In this document: piece by piece, positions 7,619 to 14,132 of the stretch
Layout: each line of letters opens with the position of its first letter
Numbering within the stretch: position 1 is the stretch's first letter
NCBI GenBank assembly: GCA_018700655.1
Contig: JABIUG010000400.1
Span: 1-18,013, forward strand
Length of the DNA stretch: 18,013 bases
Source: Rhodospirillaceae bacterium
Lineage (GTDB): Bacteria > Pseudomonadota > Alphaproteobacteria > SP197
Reading direction: 5' to 3'
Notes under the pieces: generated by a model
Seen by the model: the letters and a program-made list of their open reading frames with translations, nothing else
Databases searched by the model: none
What the model was told of the DNA's origin: nothing
Translations under genes and position numbers: made by a program

Positions 7619-8878
7619 TCAGGTTTCCCGCTCGTACACACTGGCGTTCTGTCCGACATGTTGGCCCGGCAGCAACATGTCGAAGGGCGGGAAGGGCTGT
7701 GCGTCGAAGCAGCCGAAGTAGTCATCATGGGTGAGCGTGGCATCGCGGATCGAGGGCCACACGACTTCGGCAAGGAAGAGCTGATCGATCTTGCGGTCGA
7801 TGATGCTGTTGGTGGCCAGGAAGGTGTTGATCTCCTCGCGCATGCCAGTGAGCAATCCACCGGTGCCGTCCCACAGGCCGGCAAGCATGAGATCGGTGTG
7901 GCTGTACCAGTCACGCAGGACATGGAACGGCTTGCCTGAGGTCATCCAGGCGTCGACTGCGACACGCTCGCGCACGCTCAGCAGCGAGTCCGCATCGCGC
8001 ACGAGAAAACGTTTCACCTGGGGATCATCTGCCACCAGGGAACGCCACATCAGGCGTTCCTTGCCGACATGACGGTCTGCGACGGGAACCAGCACAGCGC
8101 CGTGAACCTTCAGGTCATCGAGCATGCGTCGGGAGACCGTGTCGTCGTGATAGATGCGGCATGACCAGCCGGGATAGATGTCGCGTGCAATCTTCACGTT
8201 GCGCAGAGCGGTCGAGATGTAGCGGGGATCATCGCCCCACAGGCTGTAGGCGATGACATGGCTCGAAGGCGCAGGTTCCTCATCTTCGACGGCCACCGTT
8301 GAAGGGACAGACCAGAGGACGGGTTTCTCCCGCATCAGGTTACCCTTGGCTTCCAGGGCCTGTCGTCCGAACTTCACCGCTTCATCATGTTCGCCCAGAG
8401 AACCCAGACAACGTGCCAATCCATCCATGGCGTTGATGTCGCCGGGCAGGTCGGCCACTACGCGCCGATAGGCATTTGCGGCTTCGGCTGTGTCGCCTGT
8501 CTGGGTCAGGGCGTAGGCAAGGTTGACCCTGCCGGCGGTGTAATCGGGCCAGGTCACGGTGATGCGACGGGCCAGGTCTGATGCGCCAAGTGCATCGCCA
8601 TGCATCAGGATCATGGCAACCAGCAGGTTTTCATCGTCTGCCAAACGGTTCTGTTGTCGCACGCCGGCGTTGACGCAGGAGACCTGGGCGGTGATCGCCG
8701 GGACGATCAGGCCATGGTTCATCAGGGCGACGGCAACGCGACGGTGGGCAGTGACATTGTCGGGGTCGGGAACCAGCCTTGCCATCAGCGATGCGACGAC
8801 GTTCTTGTCGCCGTCGCGATGCGCGGCGACCTGATGGTTCAGGTCAGCCGTCTGTGTGTCAGGGCCAGGCGACGTCAC
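7619..8878 (-). CDS. TPR-repeat protein with C-terminal glycosyltransferase-like domain
   Basis: This 419-residue protein has two parts. Residues 1-180 are helical TPR-like repeats (for example V-N-L-A-Y-A-L-T-Q-T-G-D-T-A-E-A-A-N-A-Y near 118-137). Residues about 207-419 resemble a GT-A glycosyltransferase: Y-S-L-W-G-D-D-P-R-Y at 211-220, G-W-S-C-R-I-Y-H-D-D near 237-246, a metal/nucleotide-sugar D-A-D motif at 295-297 (R-D-A-D-S), and D-Q-L-F-L at 365-369. The GTG at 8878 is preferred because it overlaps the stop of the nitrile hydratase chaperone (GTGA) with GGA just upstream; the frame also reaches a GTG at 8962, deep inside that gene. The close coupling says it is co-expressed with nitrile hydratase, which is unexpected. 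Donor and acceptor are unknown, and no signal peptide is seen. Confidence 0.75.
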   Translation of the reverse strand: MTSPGPDTQTADLNHQVAAHRDGDKNVVASLMARLVPDPDNVTAHRRVAVALMNHGLIVPAITAQVSCVNAGVRQQNRLADDENLLVAMILMHGDALGASDLARRITVTWPDYTAGRVNLAYALTQTGDTAEAANAYRRVVADLPGDINAMDGLARCLGSLGEHDEAVKFGRQALEAKGNLMREKPVLWSVPSTVAVEDEEPAPSSHVIAYSLWGDDPRYISTALRNVKIARDIYPGWSCRIYHDDTVSRRMLDDLKVHGAVLVPVADRHVGKERLMWRSLVADDPQVKRFLVRDADSLLSVRERVAVDAWMTSGKPFHVLRDWYSHTDLMLAGLWDGTGGLLTGMREEINTFLATNSIIDRKIDQLFLAEVVWPSIRDATLTHDDYFGCFDAQPFPPFDMLLPGQHVGQNASVYERET

Positions 8879-9246
8879 GCTTTCCGGGCGGGATCGACCG
8901 TGATTGGGCCCGGTGCCGATGTCGTGGGATGCGGCGGGTGCTTGGCCAGGTGCTCCTTGCACTGGGCAAGTTCCTCGACCTGCGCCATGCCCTTGGCCGT
9001 GACCAGGCGTTCGGCGGCGCTGAGCCAGCGTTCGTAATAGTCGCTACCGTCTTCGGCCCCTTGGGACTGGATCTCGTCGATCAGGAGGTCCTTGAAGTCG
9101 TCCCAGGCATAGCGGCCATCAACATAAAGCTGCGAGACCAGCGCAAAGATGCGGGCCTGCCAGGGTTCCTGAAAGACGGGCCCGCCGTCGTCATCGGGCA
9201 TGAGGTCGAGGATGGCCCGGGGGTGTGTGTGGGATGTGTCGGTCAT
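8875..9246 (-). CDS. Nitrile hydratase accessory protein (P14K-like Co-type chaperone)
   Basis: This 123-residue protein resembles the accessory proteins of Co-type nitrile hydratases and thiocyanate hydrolases. These share ancestry with the N-terminal half of the beta chain and escort the alpha chain while cobalt is inserted and the claw cysteines are oxidised. Visible features are V-F-Q-E-P-W-Q-A-R-I-F-A-L near 24-36, followed by a W-D-D-F-K-D-L-L-I-D-E-I helix and Y-Y-E-R-W-L near 70-75, then a Pro-rich tail. The Y-Y-E-[RK]-W motif also occurs in the split N-terminal beta chain at 9589-9909, supporting the shared origin. Its ATG overlaps the stop of the C-terminal beta chain (ATGA), and its own stop overlaps the TPR gene. 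Placement directly after the subunits is normal for such activators. Confidence 0.88.
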   Translation of the reverse strand: MTDTSHTHPRAILDLMPDDDGGPVFQEPWQARIFALVSQLYVDGRYAWDDFKDLLIDEIQSQGAEDGSDYYERWLSAAERLVTAKGMAQVEELAQCKEHLAKHPPHPTTSAPGPITVDPARKA

Positions 9247-9596
9247 GGCTGTTCCAGATAGGAGTCCCAGAGGTCGAGGATCACCGCGTCACGATCATGG
9301 GCATCGTTGCCCCACAATTCGCGACCCTCGAAACGTACGGCATAACAGTGTTGCGGTTGCTCACCTTCATCGCGCGCGTTGCTGTCGGCAAAGGCAAAGA
9401 CGCCGTGGTTCTTGATGACGATGCCGCTGCGTCCCATCGCATAACGGGGCAGGCGGGTGTGACCGGAAGGGTGGTGGTTGGTCGTGAGGACCTGATCGCC
9501 CACCTTGAAGCGCGGGGAAGAGCCATCGTCGTCGCGACGGTGCGATGTGCCCGCACCGATGATCTGGGCCAGACGTTCGGCTGTCAGTTCACCCAT
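9243..9596 (-). CDS. Nitrile hydratase beta chain, C-terminal (SH3-like) part as a separate polypeptide
   Basis: This 117-residue protein corresponds to the C-terminal half of a nitrile hydratase beta subunit (the alpha subunit in thiocyanate hydrolase naming). It has a short linker helix (L-T-A-E-R-L-A-Q-I-I), then F-K-V-G-D-Q-V at 30-36, H-P-S-G-H-T-R-L-P-R-Y at 42-52, N-H-G-V-F-A-F-A-D, and the closing P-Q-H-C-Y-A-V-R-F-E and E-L-W-G ... D-L-W-D-S-Y-L-E. Arginines in the H-T-R-L-P-R-Y block are candidates for the conserved beta Arg that contacts the oxidised claw cysteines. The next residues are A-M-G-R where many homologues have x-R-G-K. The ATG at 9596 is chosen because AAAGGGG lies about seven bases upstream. 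It overlaps the N-terminal beta ORF by 8 nt in another frame. Confidence 0.9.
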   Translation of the reverse strand: MGELTAERLAQIIGAGTSHRRDDDGSSPRFKVGDQVLTTNHHPSGHTRLPRYAMGRSGIVIKNHGVFAFADSNARDEGEQPQHCYAVRFEGRELWGNDAHDRDAVILDLWDSYLEQP

Positions 9597-9909
9597 GGTC
9601 GGGCCCCTTTGCTGCAATCTCAGCCATGCGTGCTGCGATTTGCCCGCGGGTCAGGGTGCCTGTCTCTTCCAATCGGGTTTGTAGCGCGAGCATCCACTTC
9701 TCGTAGTAACTGGCGGATAGATAGACGTCGGCCGGCAGGCGTTCGATCGAATGGCGGCCCTTGTCGCCGTTGGAACCGATCCTGCTGCCGGTGAAAAACT
9801 CGATACCAAAGGCACGGCGTTCCCAATCGGCATGAAAGTTGGGTTCGTTCTCTTCGCGAACGACCGGCCCGAAGCCGTGCATGCCGCCAAGGTCGTGAGG
9901 TCCATCCAT
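9589..9909 (-). CDS. Nitrile hydratase beta chain, N-terminal part as a separate polypeptide
   Basis: This 106-residue protein matches the N-terminal half of nitrile hydratase beta (the beta chain of thiocyanate hydrolase). It opens with M-D-G-P-H-D-L-G-G-M-H-G-F-G-P-V, close to the family's usual N-terminus, then W-E-R-R-A-F-G near 29-35, G-R-H-S-I-E-R at 51-57 with a conserved Arg52, and L-S-A-S-Y-Y-E-K-W at 64-72. It stops after a helix (G-T-L-T-R-G-Q-I), whereas a fused beta would continue to the SH3-like domain. Together with the next ORF (117 residues) it would equal a normal beta of about 220. GGAG lies seven bases before the ATG at 9909, and the alpha stop is 10 bases upstream. It is expected to assemble with alpha and the C-terminal part. 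Confidence 0.9.
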   Translation of the reverse strand: MDGPHDLGGMHGFGPVVREENEPNFHADWERRAFGIEFFTGSRIGSNGDKGRHSIERLPADVYLSASYYEKWMLALQTRLEETGTLTRGQIAARMAEIAAKGPDHG

Positions 9910-9919
9910 CTCTGTGCTC

Positions 9920-10510
9920 CTATACCGAGGCCACGCCGATCATGCCGTCGCGCGTGACGACTTCGGCAAGCTCCTGGGTCGAAAGTTCTTCAGTGCCATC
10001 AGGCTGCATGGGCAGAACCATGTAGCGGATTTCTGCACTGGAATCCCAGACCCGGACTTCGACGTCGTCACCGACATCCACACCGAATTCGGCAAGAACG
10101 GCACGCGGCTCGCGCACGACACGAGCGCGATAGGGCGGGCTCTTGAACCATGCCGGCGGCAGACCAAGCACAGGCCACGGATAGCAGGAACACAAGGTGC
10201 AAACGACGACGTTGTGCACCTCGGGCGTGTTTTCCAGCACCACCATGTCTTCGCCCTGCATGCCGGAGAAACCCACTTCAGCGATCGCCGGGGATGCATC
10301 GCTCAACAGGCGCTTCTTGTAGTCGGCGTCGCTCCACGCGCGCGCAACGACTTTTGCGCCGTTACGCGGTCCAACCTTGGTCTCGAAATGGTCGACCACG
10401 AGATCGATCTGCTCAGCCGTGATGATACCCTTTTCGGTCAGGAGCTGTTCCATCGCCTTGACGCGCAAGACGATGTCCGATTCAGGTTCGTTGTGACGGT
10501 GTCCTGTCAT
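9920..10510 (-). CDS. nthA: Nitrile hydratase alpha subunit, Co-type
   Basis: This is the catalytic subunit (196 residues) of a metal-dependent hydratase converting nitriles to amides. The metal-claw motif V-C-T-L-C-S-C-Y-P-W-P is complete, with cysteines 104, 107 and 109. Thr after the first Cys and Tyr-Pro-Trp after the claw are the Co-type pattern; Fe-type enzymes have C-S-L-C-S-C-T. The flanking L-G-L-P-P-A-W-F-K, Y-R-A-R-V-V-R-E-P-R and Y-M-V-L-P-M-Q-P-D-G-T-E are standard. The ATG at 10510 gives the usual length and lies five bases after the TAG of the phosphotransferase gene; the frame runs open to 10579, but that part is shadow. The order alpha-betaN-betaC-chaperone follows. A thiocyanate hydrolase gamma chain is the alternative, but Y-P-W-P-V-L-G-L-P-P fits nitrile hydratase well. 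Confidence 0.96.
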   Translation of the reverse strand: MTGHRHNEPESDIVLRVKAMEQLLTEKGIITAEQIDLVVDHFETKVGPRNGAKVVARAWSDADYKKRLLSDASPAIAEVGFSGMQGEDMVVLENTPEVHNVVVCTLCSCYPWPVLGLPPAWFKSPPYRARVVREPRAVLAEFGVDVGDDVEVRVWDSSAEIRYMVLPMQPDGTEELSTQELAEVVTRDGMIGVASV

Positions 10511-10515
10511 GATGC

Positions 10516-11451
10516 CTATCCTGCCCGCACGGCCGCGACATGGTCGCCGAAGCCGGGATCGTTCATCAAGGTACGGCATCGATCAAAGCGTGTGGTGGCA
10601 TAGAGCCAGAAGTCCTCGGCCGGATTGTCGGTGGCGTGCTGAATCAGCCCCCACAGGGTCCAGAGCAGGTCGCACATCGCCTTGTAGAGGATCATCCGGC
10701 CCATCTCGGTCGGCGTTGCCGGGCGGCCCAGATAGGCTTCGAGCATCTCCCGGTCCTGTTCCGGGCTGAAACTGGCTTCGACCGAGACGTCGCCCAGATC
10801 CCAGATCGGGTCGTTCATGCCCGAGTATTCCCAGTCGATGATCCACATGCGCTTACCGTCATCGAGCAGATTTTCGCACATCGGGTCGCAATGACAGGCG
10901 GTCAGAGGCAGTTCATGGGCGTTGAGCGCCTGTCGCACGGACTCTGCCTCGCGCACGGCATCATGATAACCCTCGGGGAACTCCGTGACGCCGAGCTTGG
11001 CGAGATGTTCGAGGTAACCGTCGATCATCGAAAAGAGATCGAAGCGGAACGAAAACGTCTGTCCGGACTCGTGAAGCTTGTGAAACGCCTTTGCAGTGCG
11101 TGTTGGCGCGCCGGGCAGGGTCTGCATGCTCTCGGGCGACATAGTGTCGTAGCCGTCGAGATAGCGCGTGACCATGATGCCGTCGTCGCCGAAGTGCAGC
11201 ACTTCGGGGCTGACGCCGGCCCTGGCTGCCGCGAGCGAGTTGATCTTCTCGACCGCTCGGTCGATGTATTCTTCCGTACCTTTTCCCGGTACTCGCAGGC
11301 AATAGAGGCCATCGGGTGCTTCGATGCGATAGACCATGTTGGTCAGCCCGCCCAGGCGTTCAATCCTGCAGGTTTCATGATCGATCCGGGCCAGCAGCGG
11401 GACCTGCGCCATGGCCGCATGTGCGGTGGCGATATCTTCCGGTGTCGTCAT
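10516..11451 (-). CDS. Choline/ethanolamine kinase-like phosphotransferase (APH fold)
   Basis: This 311-residue protein has the kinase-like APH/choline kinase fold. The N-lobe shows a loop G-G-L-T-N-M-V-Y-R-I at 34-43 and the nucleotide-binding L-R-V-P-G-K-G near 52-58. The catalytic loop is H-C-D-P-M-C-E-N at 187-194 (Asp189, Asn194) and the metal-binding Asp206 is in I-I-D-W-E-Y-S-G, typical of LicA/choline kinase-like enzymes. These phosphorylate the hydroxyl of choline, ethanolamine or related amino alcohols with ATP. The ATG at 11451 follows the methyltransferase stop by one base; the longer open frame upstream (to 11793) overlaps that gene and reads as non-coding. Coupling to an N-methyltransferase and nitrile hydratase is unusual and suggests a quaternary or tertiary amine substrate, which is inference. 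Confidence 0.85.
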   Translation of the reverse strand: MTTPEDIATAHAAMAQVPLLARIDHETCRIERLGGLTNMVYRIEAPDGLYCLRVPGKGTEEYIDRAVEKINSLAAARAGVSPEVLHFGDDGIMVTRYLDGYDTMSPESMQTLPGAPTRTAKAFHKLHESGQTFSFRFDLFSMIDGYLEHLAKLGVTEFPEGYHDAVREAESVRQALNAHELPLTACHCDPMCENLLDDGKRMWIIDWEYSGMNDPIWDLGDVSVEASFSPEQDREMLEAYLGRPATPTEMGRMILYKAMCDLLWTLWGLIQHATDNPAEDFWLYATTRFDRCRTLMNDPGFGDHVAAVRAG

Positions 11452-11452
11452 C

Positions 11453-12277
11453 TCAGGTCTCCCGCTTGCGTCCGGCAACAGCACCCCAACCCAGATTCCC
11501 GGTTGCCGCTGCATCGCACCATAGATGATAGCGCTCAATCGTGTCTTCGACCTCGGCCACACCGGCAATCGCTGCCAGCTGGTCTTTCTTGGCGATGATA
11601 TCGGCACGGATACGCAGGAACGATGGCAGCACGTGGCGCGTCCAGTCCTCCGAAGCGATGACATCGAAACCAGCCGCATCCAGTGCCTCTCTGTAACTTT
11701 CGAGAGACCAGAAGCCCGGCTTCGAGATATCAGCCAGCATGGCGGTGGTTGCAGCATCAGGATCGCCTGCAACGGTGAGATCGGTGATGGCAATCGTACC
11801 GCCCAGTTTCACGACCCGGGCCGCCTCAGCGATTGCGGTCGAACGTGCTGTCGAAAAGAGCAGGGCGTCCTGACACCAGTAGACGTCGAAGCTCGCGTCG
11901 TCATAGGCAAGCTCTTCGAAGTTGGCGAACTCATAGGAAATCAGGTCCGCGCCCGGTTTGCCTTCTGTCCATTCGACGGATGTTTCGAGTTGGCCGCGCG
12001 ATATGTTGGTCGCCGTCACACGGCACCCCATCGTTGCGGCCAGAAACCGTGCGGTACCACCGACACCGCACGCAGTTTCCAGAACATGGATGCCGTTGCG
12101 TATTTCGGCCAGTTCGGCCAGCCGTTCGGTGGCCTTCACCGCTGCGGGATAAAGCTCTTCATCCTCGCTTTCGAGCAGGCCGGGATGAATCTGGTCGCCC
12201 CAGACCTCTAGCATCGCCCGGTACATCGGCGCGTCGTAGCGTGCCGTGATCTCGCGTTGAAACGCTTCGTCGCTCAT
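11453..12277 (-). CDS. Class I SAM-dependent methyltransferase, sarcosine/dimethylglycine methyltransferase-like
   Basis: This is a 274-residue cytoplasmic methyltransferase. The SAM-binding motif I, L-E-T-A-C-G-V-G-G-T-A-R-F-L-A, is at 66-80, followed by V-T-A-T-N-I-S-R-G-Q-L-E and a motif IV region around F-D-V-Y-W-C-Q-D-A-L-L. The N-terminal pattern Y-x(7)-L-E-V-W-G-D-Q-I-H-P-G-L (about 18-34) is like the W-G-G-E-x-I-H-x-G-L segment of sarcosine/dimethylglycine N-methyltransferases, so N-methylation of an amine is a fair guess. Other small-molecule methyltransferases of this superfamily cannot be excluded. Its stop is one base from the kinase-like gene. The oxygenase gene ends 51 bp upstream on the same strand, so all may be one transcript. 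Only a weak AGG lies nine bases before the start. Confidence 0.85.
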   Translation of the reverse strand: MSDEAFQREITARYDAPMYRAMLEVWGDQIHPGLLESEDEELYPAAVKATERLAELAEIRNGIHVLETACGVGGTARFLAATMGCRVTATNISRGQLETSVEWTEGKPGADLISYEFANFEELAYDDASFDVYWCQDALLFSTARSTAIAEAARVVKLGGTIAITDLTVAGDPDAATTAMLADISKPGFWSLESYREALDAAGFDVIASEDWTRHVLPSFLRIRADIIAKKDQLAAIAGVAEVEDTIERYHLWCDAAATGNLGWGAVAGRKRET

Positions 12278-12328
12278 GATTGCGTGCCTAGCAGAATGTG
12301 TAGAGGAACATGTCGGTCTGTTGTGAAC

Positions 12329-13009
12329 TCAATTTTCACCTGGTGGGGCTGCCCGCTGCGTCACGGTGTTGAATGCCACAACGACACGGTCGTCCTGGCC
12401 GGTATACGGCAGTGCGGCGTGGCGCATGTATGAAGGGAAAATGACGAGTTGCCCTTCCTTGGGCGGCAGGTCGATCGAGCCATCTTGATAGAGATACTGG
12501 GTGGCGTAGTCGCTGTAGTGTACGACGTTGGGACGCGGCTCATAAAAGCGATTGCAGCCATTCATCTTGGCCGCGTCCGCTTCACCCGGGTCGATGTAAT
12601 AGATACCGCACCAGGAACACATTGGGTGGGCATGAACATCATGGTAACCGCCGGACCGTGTGATATGGCACCAGGATTCCACGGCCCTTACCTGGACTCG
12701 TGCGTCAGGCGACCAGAGGTCGGCGTTGACTGTTGCGCCCACACGATGCACAGAAGCAAGACAGTAGTCGCGCAACTGACGGACGGCCTCGTTTTCGTGT
12801 TGAAAGAAATTGAACTTGCTTTCGAACATGTTGCCTTTGGCGCCGGACGCAACGGTGCTCTGTTCTTGTCCGGAATTTTCGAGTGCGTAGCAGTGGTCAA
12901 CCAGACCCTGTTTGACCTCGTGGTGGCGCGGATTATCGAACACGAAAATCCGGGTGGCCCAACGCGTGATGGTTCGCATGTCATCCATGGAGTTGTTCTC
13001 AAACGCCAT
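12329..13009 (-). CDS. Putative 2-oxoglutarate/Fe(II)-dependent oxygenase (PF13759-like)
   Basis: This 226-residue protein resembles the PF13759/TIGR02466-type 2OG-Fe(II) oxygenases. The double-stranded beta-helix core shows W-C-H-I-T-R-S-G-G-Y-H-D-V-H-A-H-P at 113-129 (candidate ligands His126/His128), C-G-I-Y-Y-I-D at 134-140, then F-P-S-Y-M-R-H at 191-197 with the distal His197, and Arg208 in D-R-V-V-V-A-F-N for 2-oxoglutarate. Such enzymes hydroxylate unactivated carbons using O2 and 2-oxoglutarate. AGAGG lies five bases before the ATG. It is the first gene of the long minus-strand cluster and is divergent from the sulfotransferase-like gene 40 bp away. The substrate is unknown; a small molecule made by the downstream enzymes is the obvious thought. 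Confidence 0.87.
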   Translation of the reverse strand: MAFENNSMDDMRTITRWATRIFVFDNPRHHEVKQGLVDHCYALENSGQEQSTVASGAKGNMFESKFNFFQHENEAVRQLRDYCLASVHRVGATVNADLWSPDARVQVRAVESWCHITRSGGYHDVHAHPMCSWCGIYYIDPGEADAAKMNGCNRFYEPRPNVVHYSDYATQYLYQDGSIDLPPKEGQLVIFPSYMRHAALPYTGQDDRVVVAFNTVTQRAAPPGEN

Positions 13010-13027
13010 TGTGGCCTCTTCTGCTAG

Positions 13028-13056
13028 ATTGTCCGATCAGCGCGACTGAATGGCAA
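13028..13056 (-). promoter_or_regulatory. Candidate sigma70-type promoter for the oxygenase-nitrile hydratase cluster
   Basis: On the minus strand TTGCCA (13056-13051, 5 of 6 to the -35 consensus) is followed after exactly 17 bases by GACAAT (13033-13028, 4 of 6 to -10). It would start transcription near 13021 and leave a leader of about 12 bases that still includes the AGAGG site. The -35 overlaps the start codon of the divergent sulfotransferase-like gene at 13050. Moderate match only. Confidence 0.4.
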
Positions 13057-14084
13057 ATAACATGACGCCCGAAAACAGTGAACTTCTCCGGTTGGCGTCA
13101 GACCCGAACCTCTATATCTCGCGATTGTCCTTTCGGGAGGAATTCGGGATTGTACGGCAGGTTCATGAAGAGACCTACTTGAACTCCCCATTCATGGACG
13201 ACATGCGGATGATCGGCGTCGAACCCGGTGAGGAACGTTACTCGTTAAGCCAGTTGATCGAAGCGACCGGGGAACCAAAGCCTTCGCTGTGGCTGTTCCA
13301 TATCGGGCATACCGGATCGACAGCCCTTTCACGTGCCTTGTCTGCATCGTCATCACTTCTTCCGGTGCGCGAACCCCAAATTTTGAACCTTTAGTCATTC
13401 CAGACCAAAGCACGCTTTCGCACCGGCCTTTCTGCTGAAAAACTGCAGATCTGGCGGGGATTTGTTCTGGCCCACCTGTCGCGCAGCTATCGCAATAGTC
13501 AACGGGCCTCGATCAAACCGACGAGCATTGCCAACAACCTGATGGCCCCTGTTTTGTCACAAGACGTCGGCAATCGGATAGTCTTCGTCATTTCGGATTT
13601 TGACCATTTCGTCGCACAGATGTGCAAATACGCAGCCGAGCTGCTCCAGTTTCACAAGCAAAACATGCATCTGAATGCCGAGGCATTGCTGGCCGGAGAT
13701 GCGGCCAGGTTTCCTGTCACGTCGCACGGTGAGTTGGCGGCCTTGACCTGGTGTGTCCATGGCCATTTCGCATGGCGTGCAAGGCAGGAGGCGCCAGATC
13801 GCTTCGACATCGTCGATTTTGATCAGTTGATGCAGAGCCCCAGGATTGTTTTGTCGAACCTGGCCGAACGAGTCGGGATCGACGATTTTACGTCTGAAGA
13901 CGCAGAGGCGCTTCTGGTCAGCAATGCAAAAGATACGTCCAGGAGACACAGCGCCCGGGATCGGAGCCAGGAACTGTCGTCCATGCAAATCCTCCATAGC
14001 GAAGAAATCGCCAGGGGACGGCGTTGGCTGGAGAGGTTCTGTCAGGACCAGCCGTTTAGCCTGGCAAGTGACTTTGCTGCCTGA
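13050..14084 (+). pseudogene. Sulfotransferase-like gene broken by one in-frame amber codon
   Basis: Reading from ATG 13050 to TGA 14084 gives 343 sense codons and one internal TAG at 13392-13394. Before the stop there is a P-loop F-H-I-G-H-T-G-S-T-A-L-S-R-A-L at 83-97, the PAPS 5'-phosphosulfate-binding type of loop. After it, the same frame continues with family-like sequence (L-Q-I-W-R-G-F-V-L-A-H-L-S-R-S and K-P-T-S-I-A-N-N-L) and a normal C-terminal half. No frameshift is needed, so this is a single nonsense change: a young pseudogene, a strain polymorphism or a sequencing error. TAG is a genuine terminator in several neighbours (3672, 9920, 10516, 14133), which argues against readthrough or recoding. 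The first 114 codons alone would lack most of the domain. The ribosome binding site is weak. Confidence 0.8.
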
Positions 14085-14132
14085 ATTGGATCGCAGAATG
14101 CCGTGCCCGAATACTCGTCAGGCGCGTCAGTC

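Noticed and set aside
9243..10510. Calling the enzyme a thiocyanate hydrolase because beta is split.
   Set aside because: The split alone is not diagnostic and the alpha sequence around the claw matches nitrile hydratase; a phylogeny would be needed.
10516..11793. A 425-residue version of the phosphotransferase starting at 11793.
   Set aside because: The first 114 residues overlap the methyltransferase gene and lack family character; ATG 11451 follows that gene's stop by one base.
13392..13394. Amber codon as a programmed readthrough or pyrrolysine/selenocysteine-like recoding site.
   Set aside because: TAG ends several intact neighbours (SDR2, nitrile hydratase alpha, phosphotransferase, MaoC-like), no recoding hairpin is evident, and sulfotransferases need no such residue; a nonsense mutation or error is simpler.
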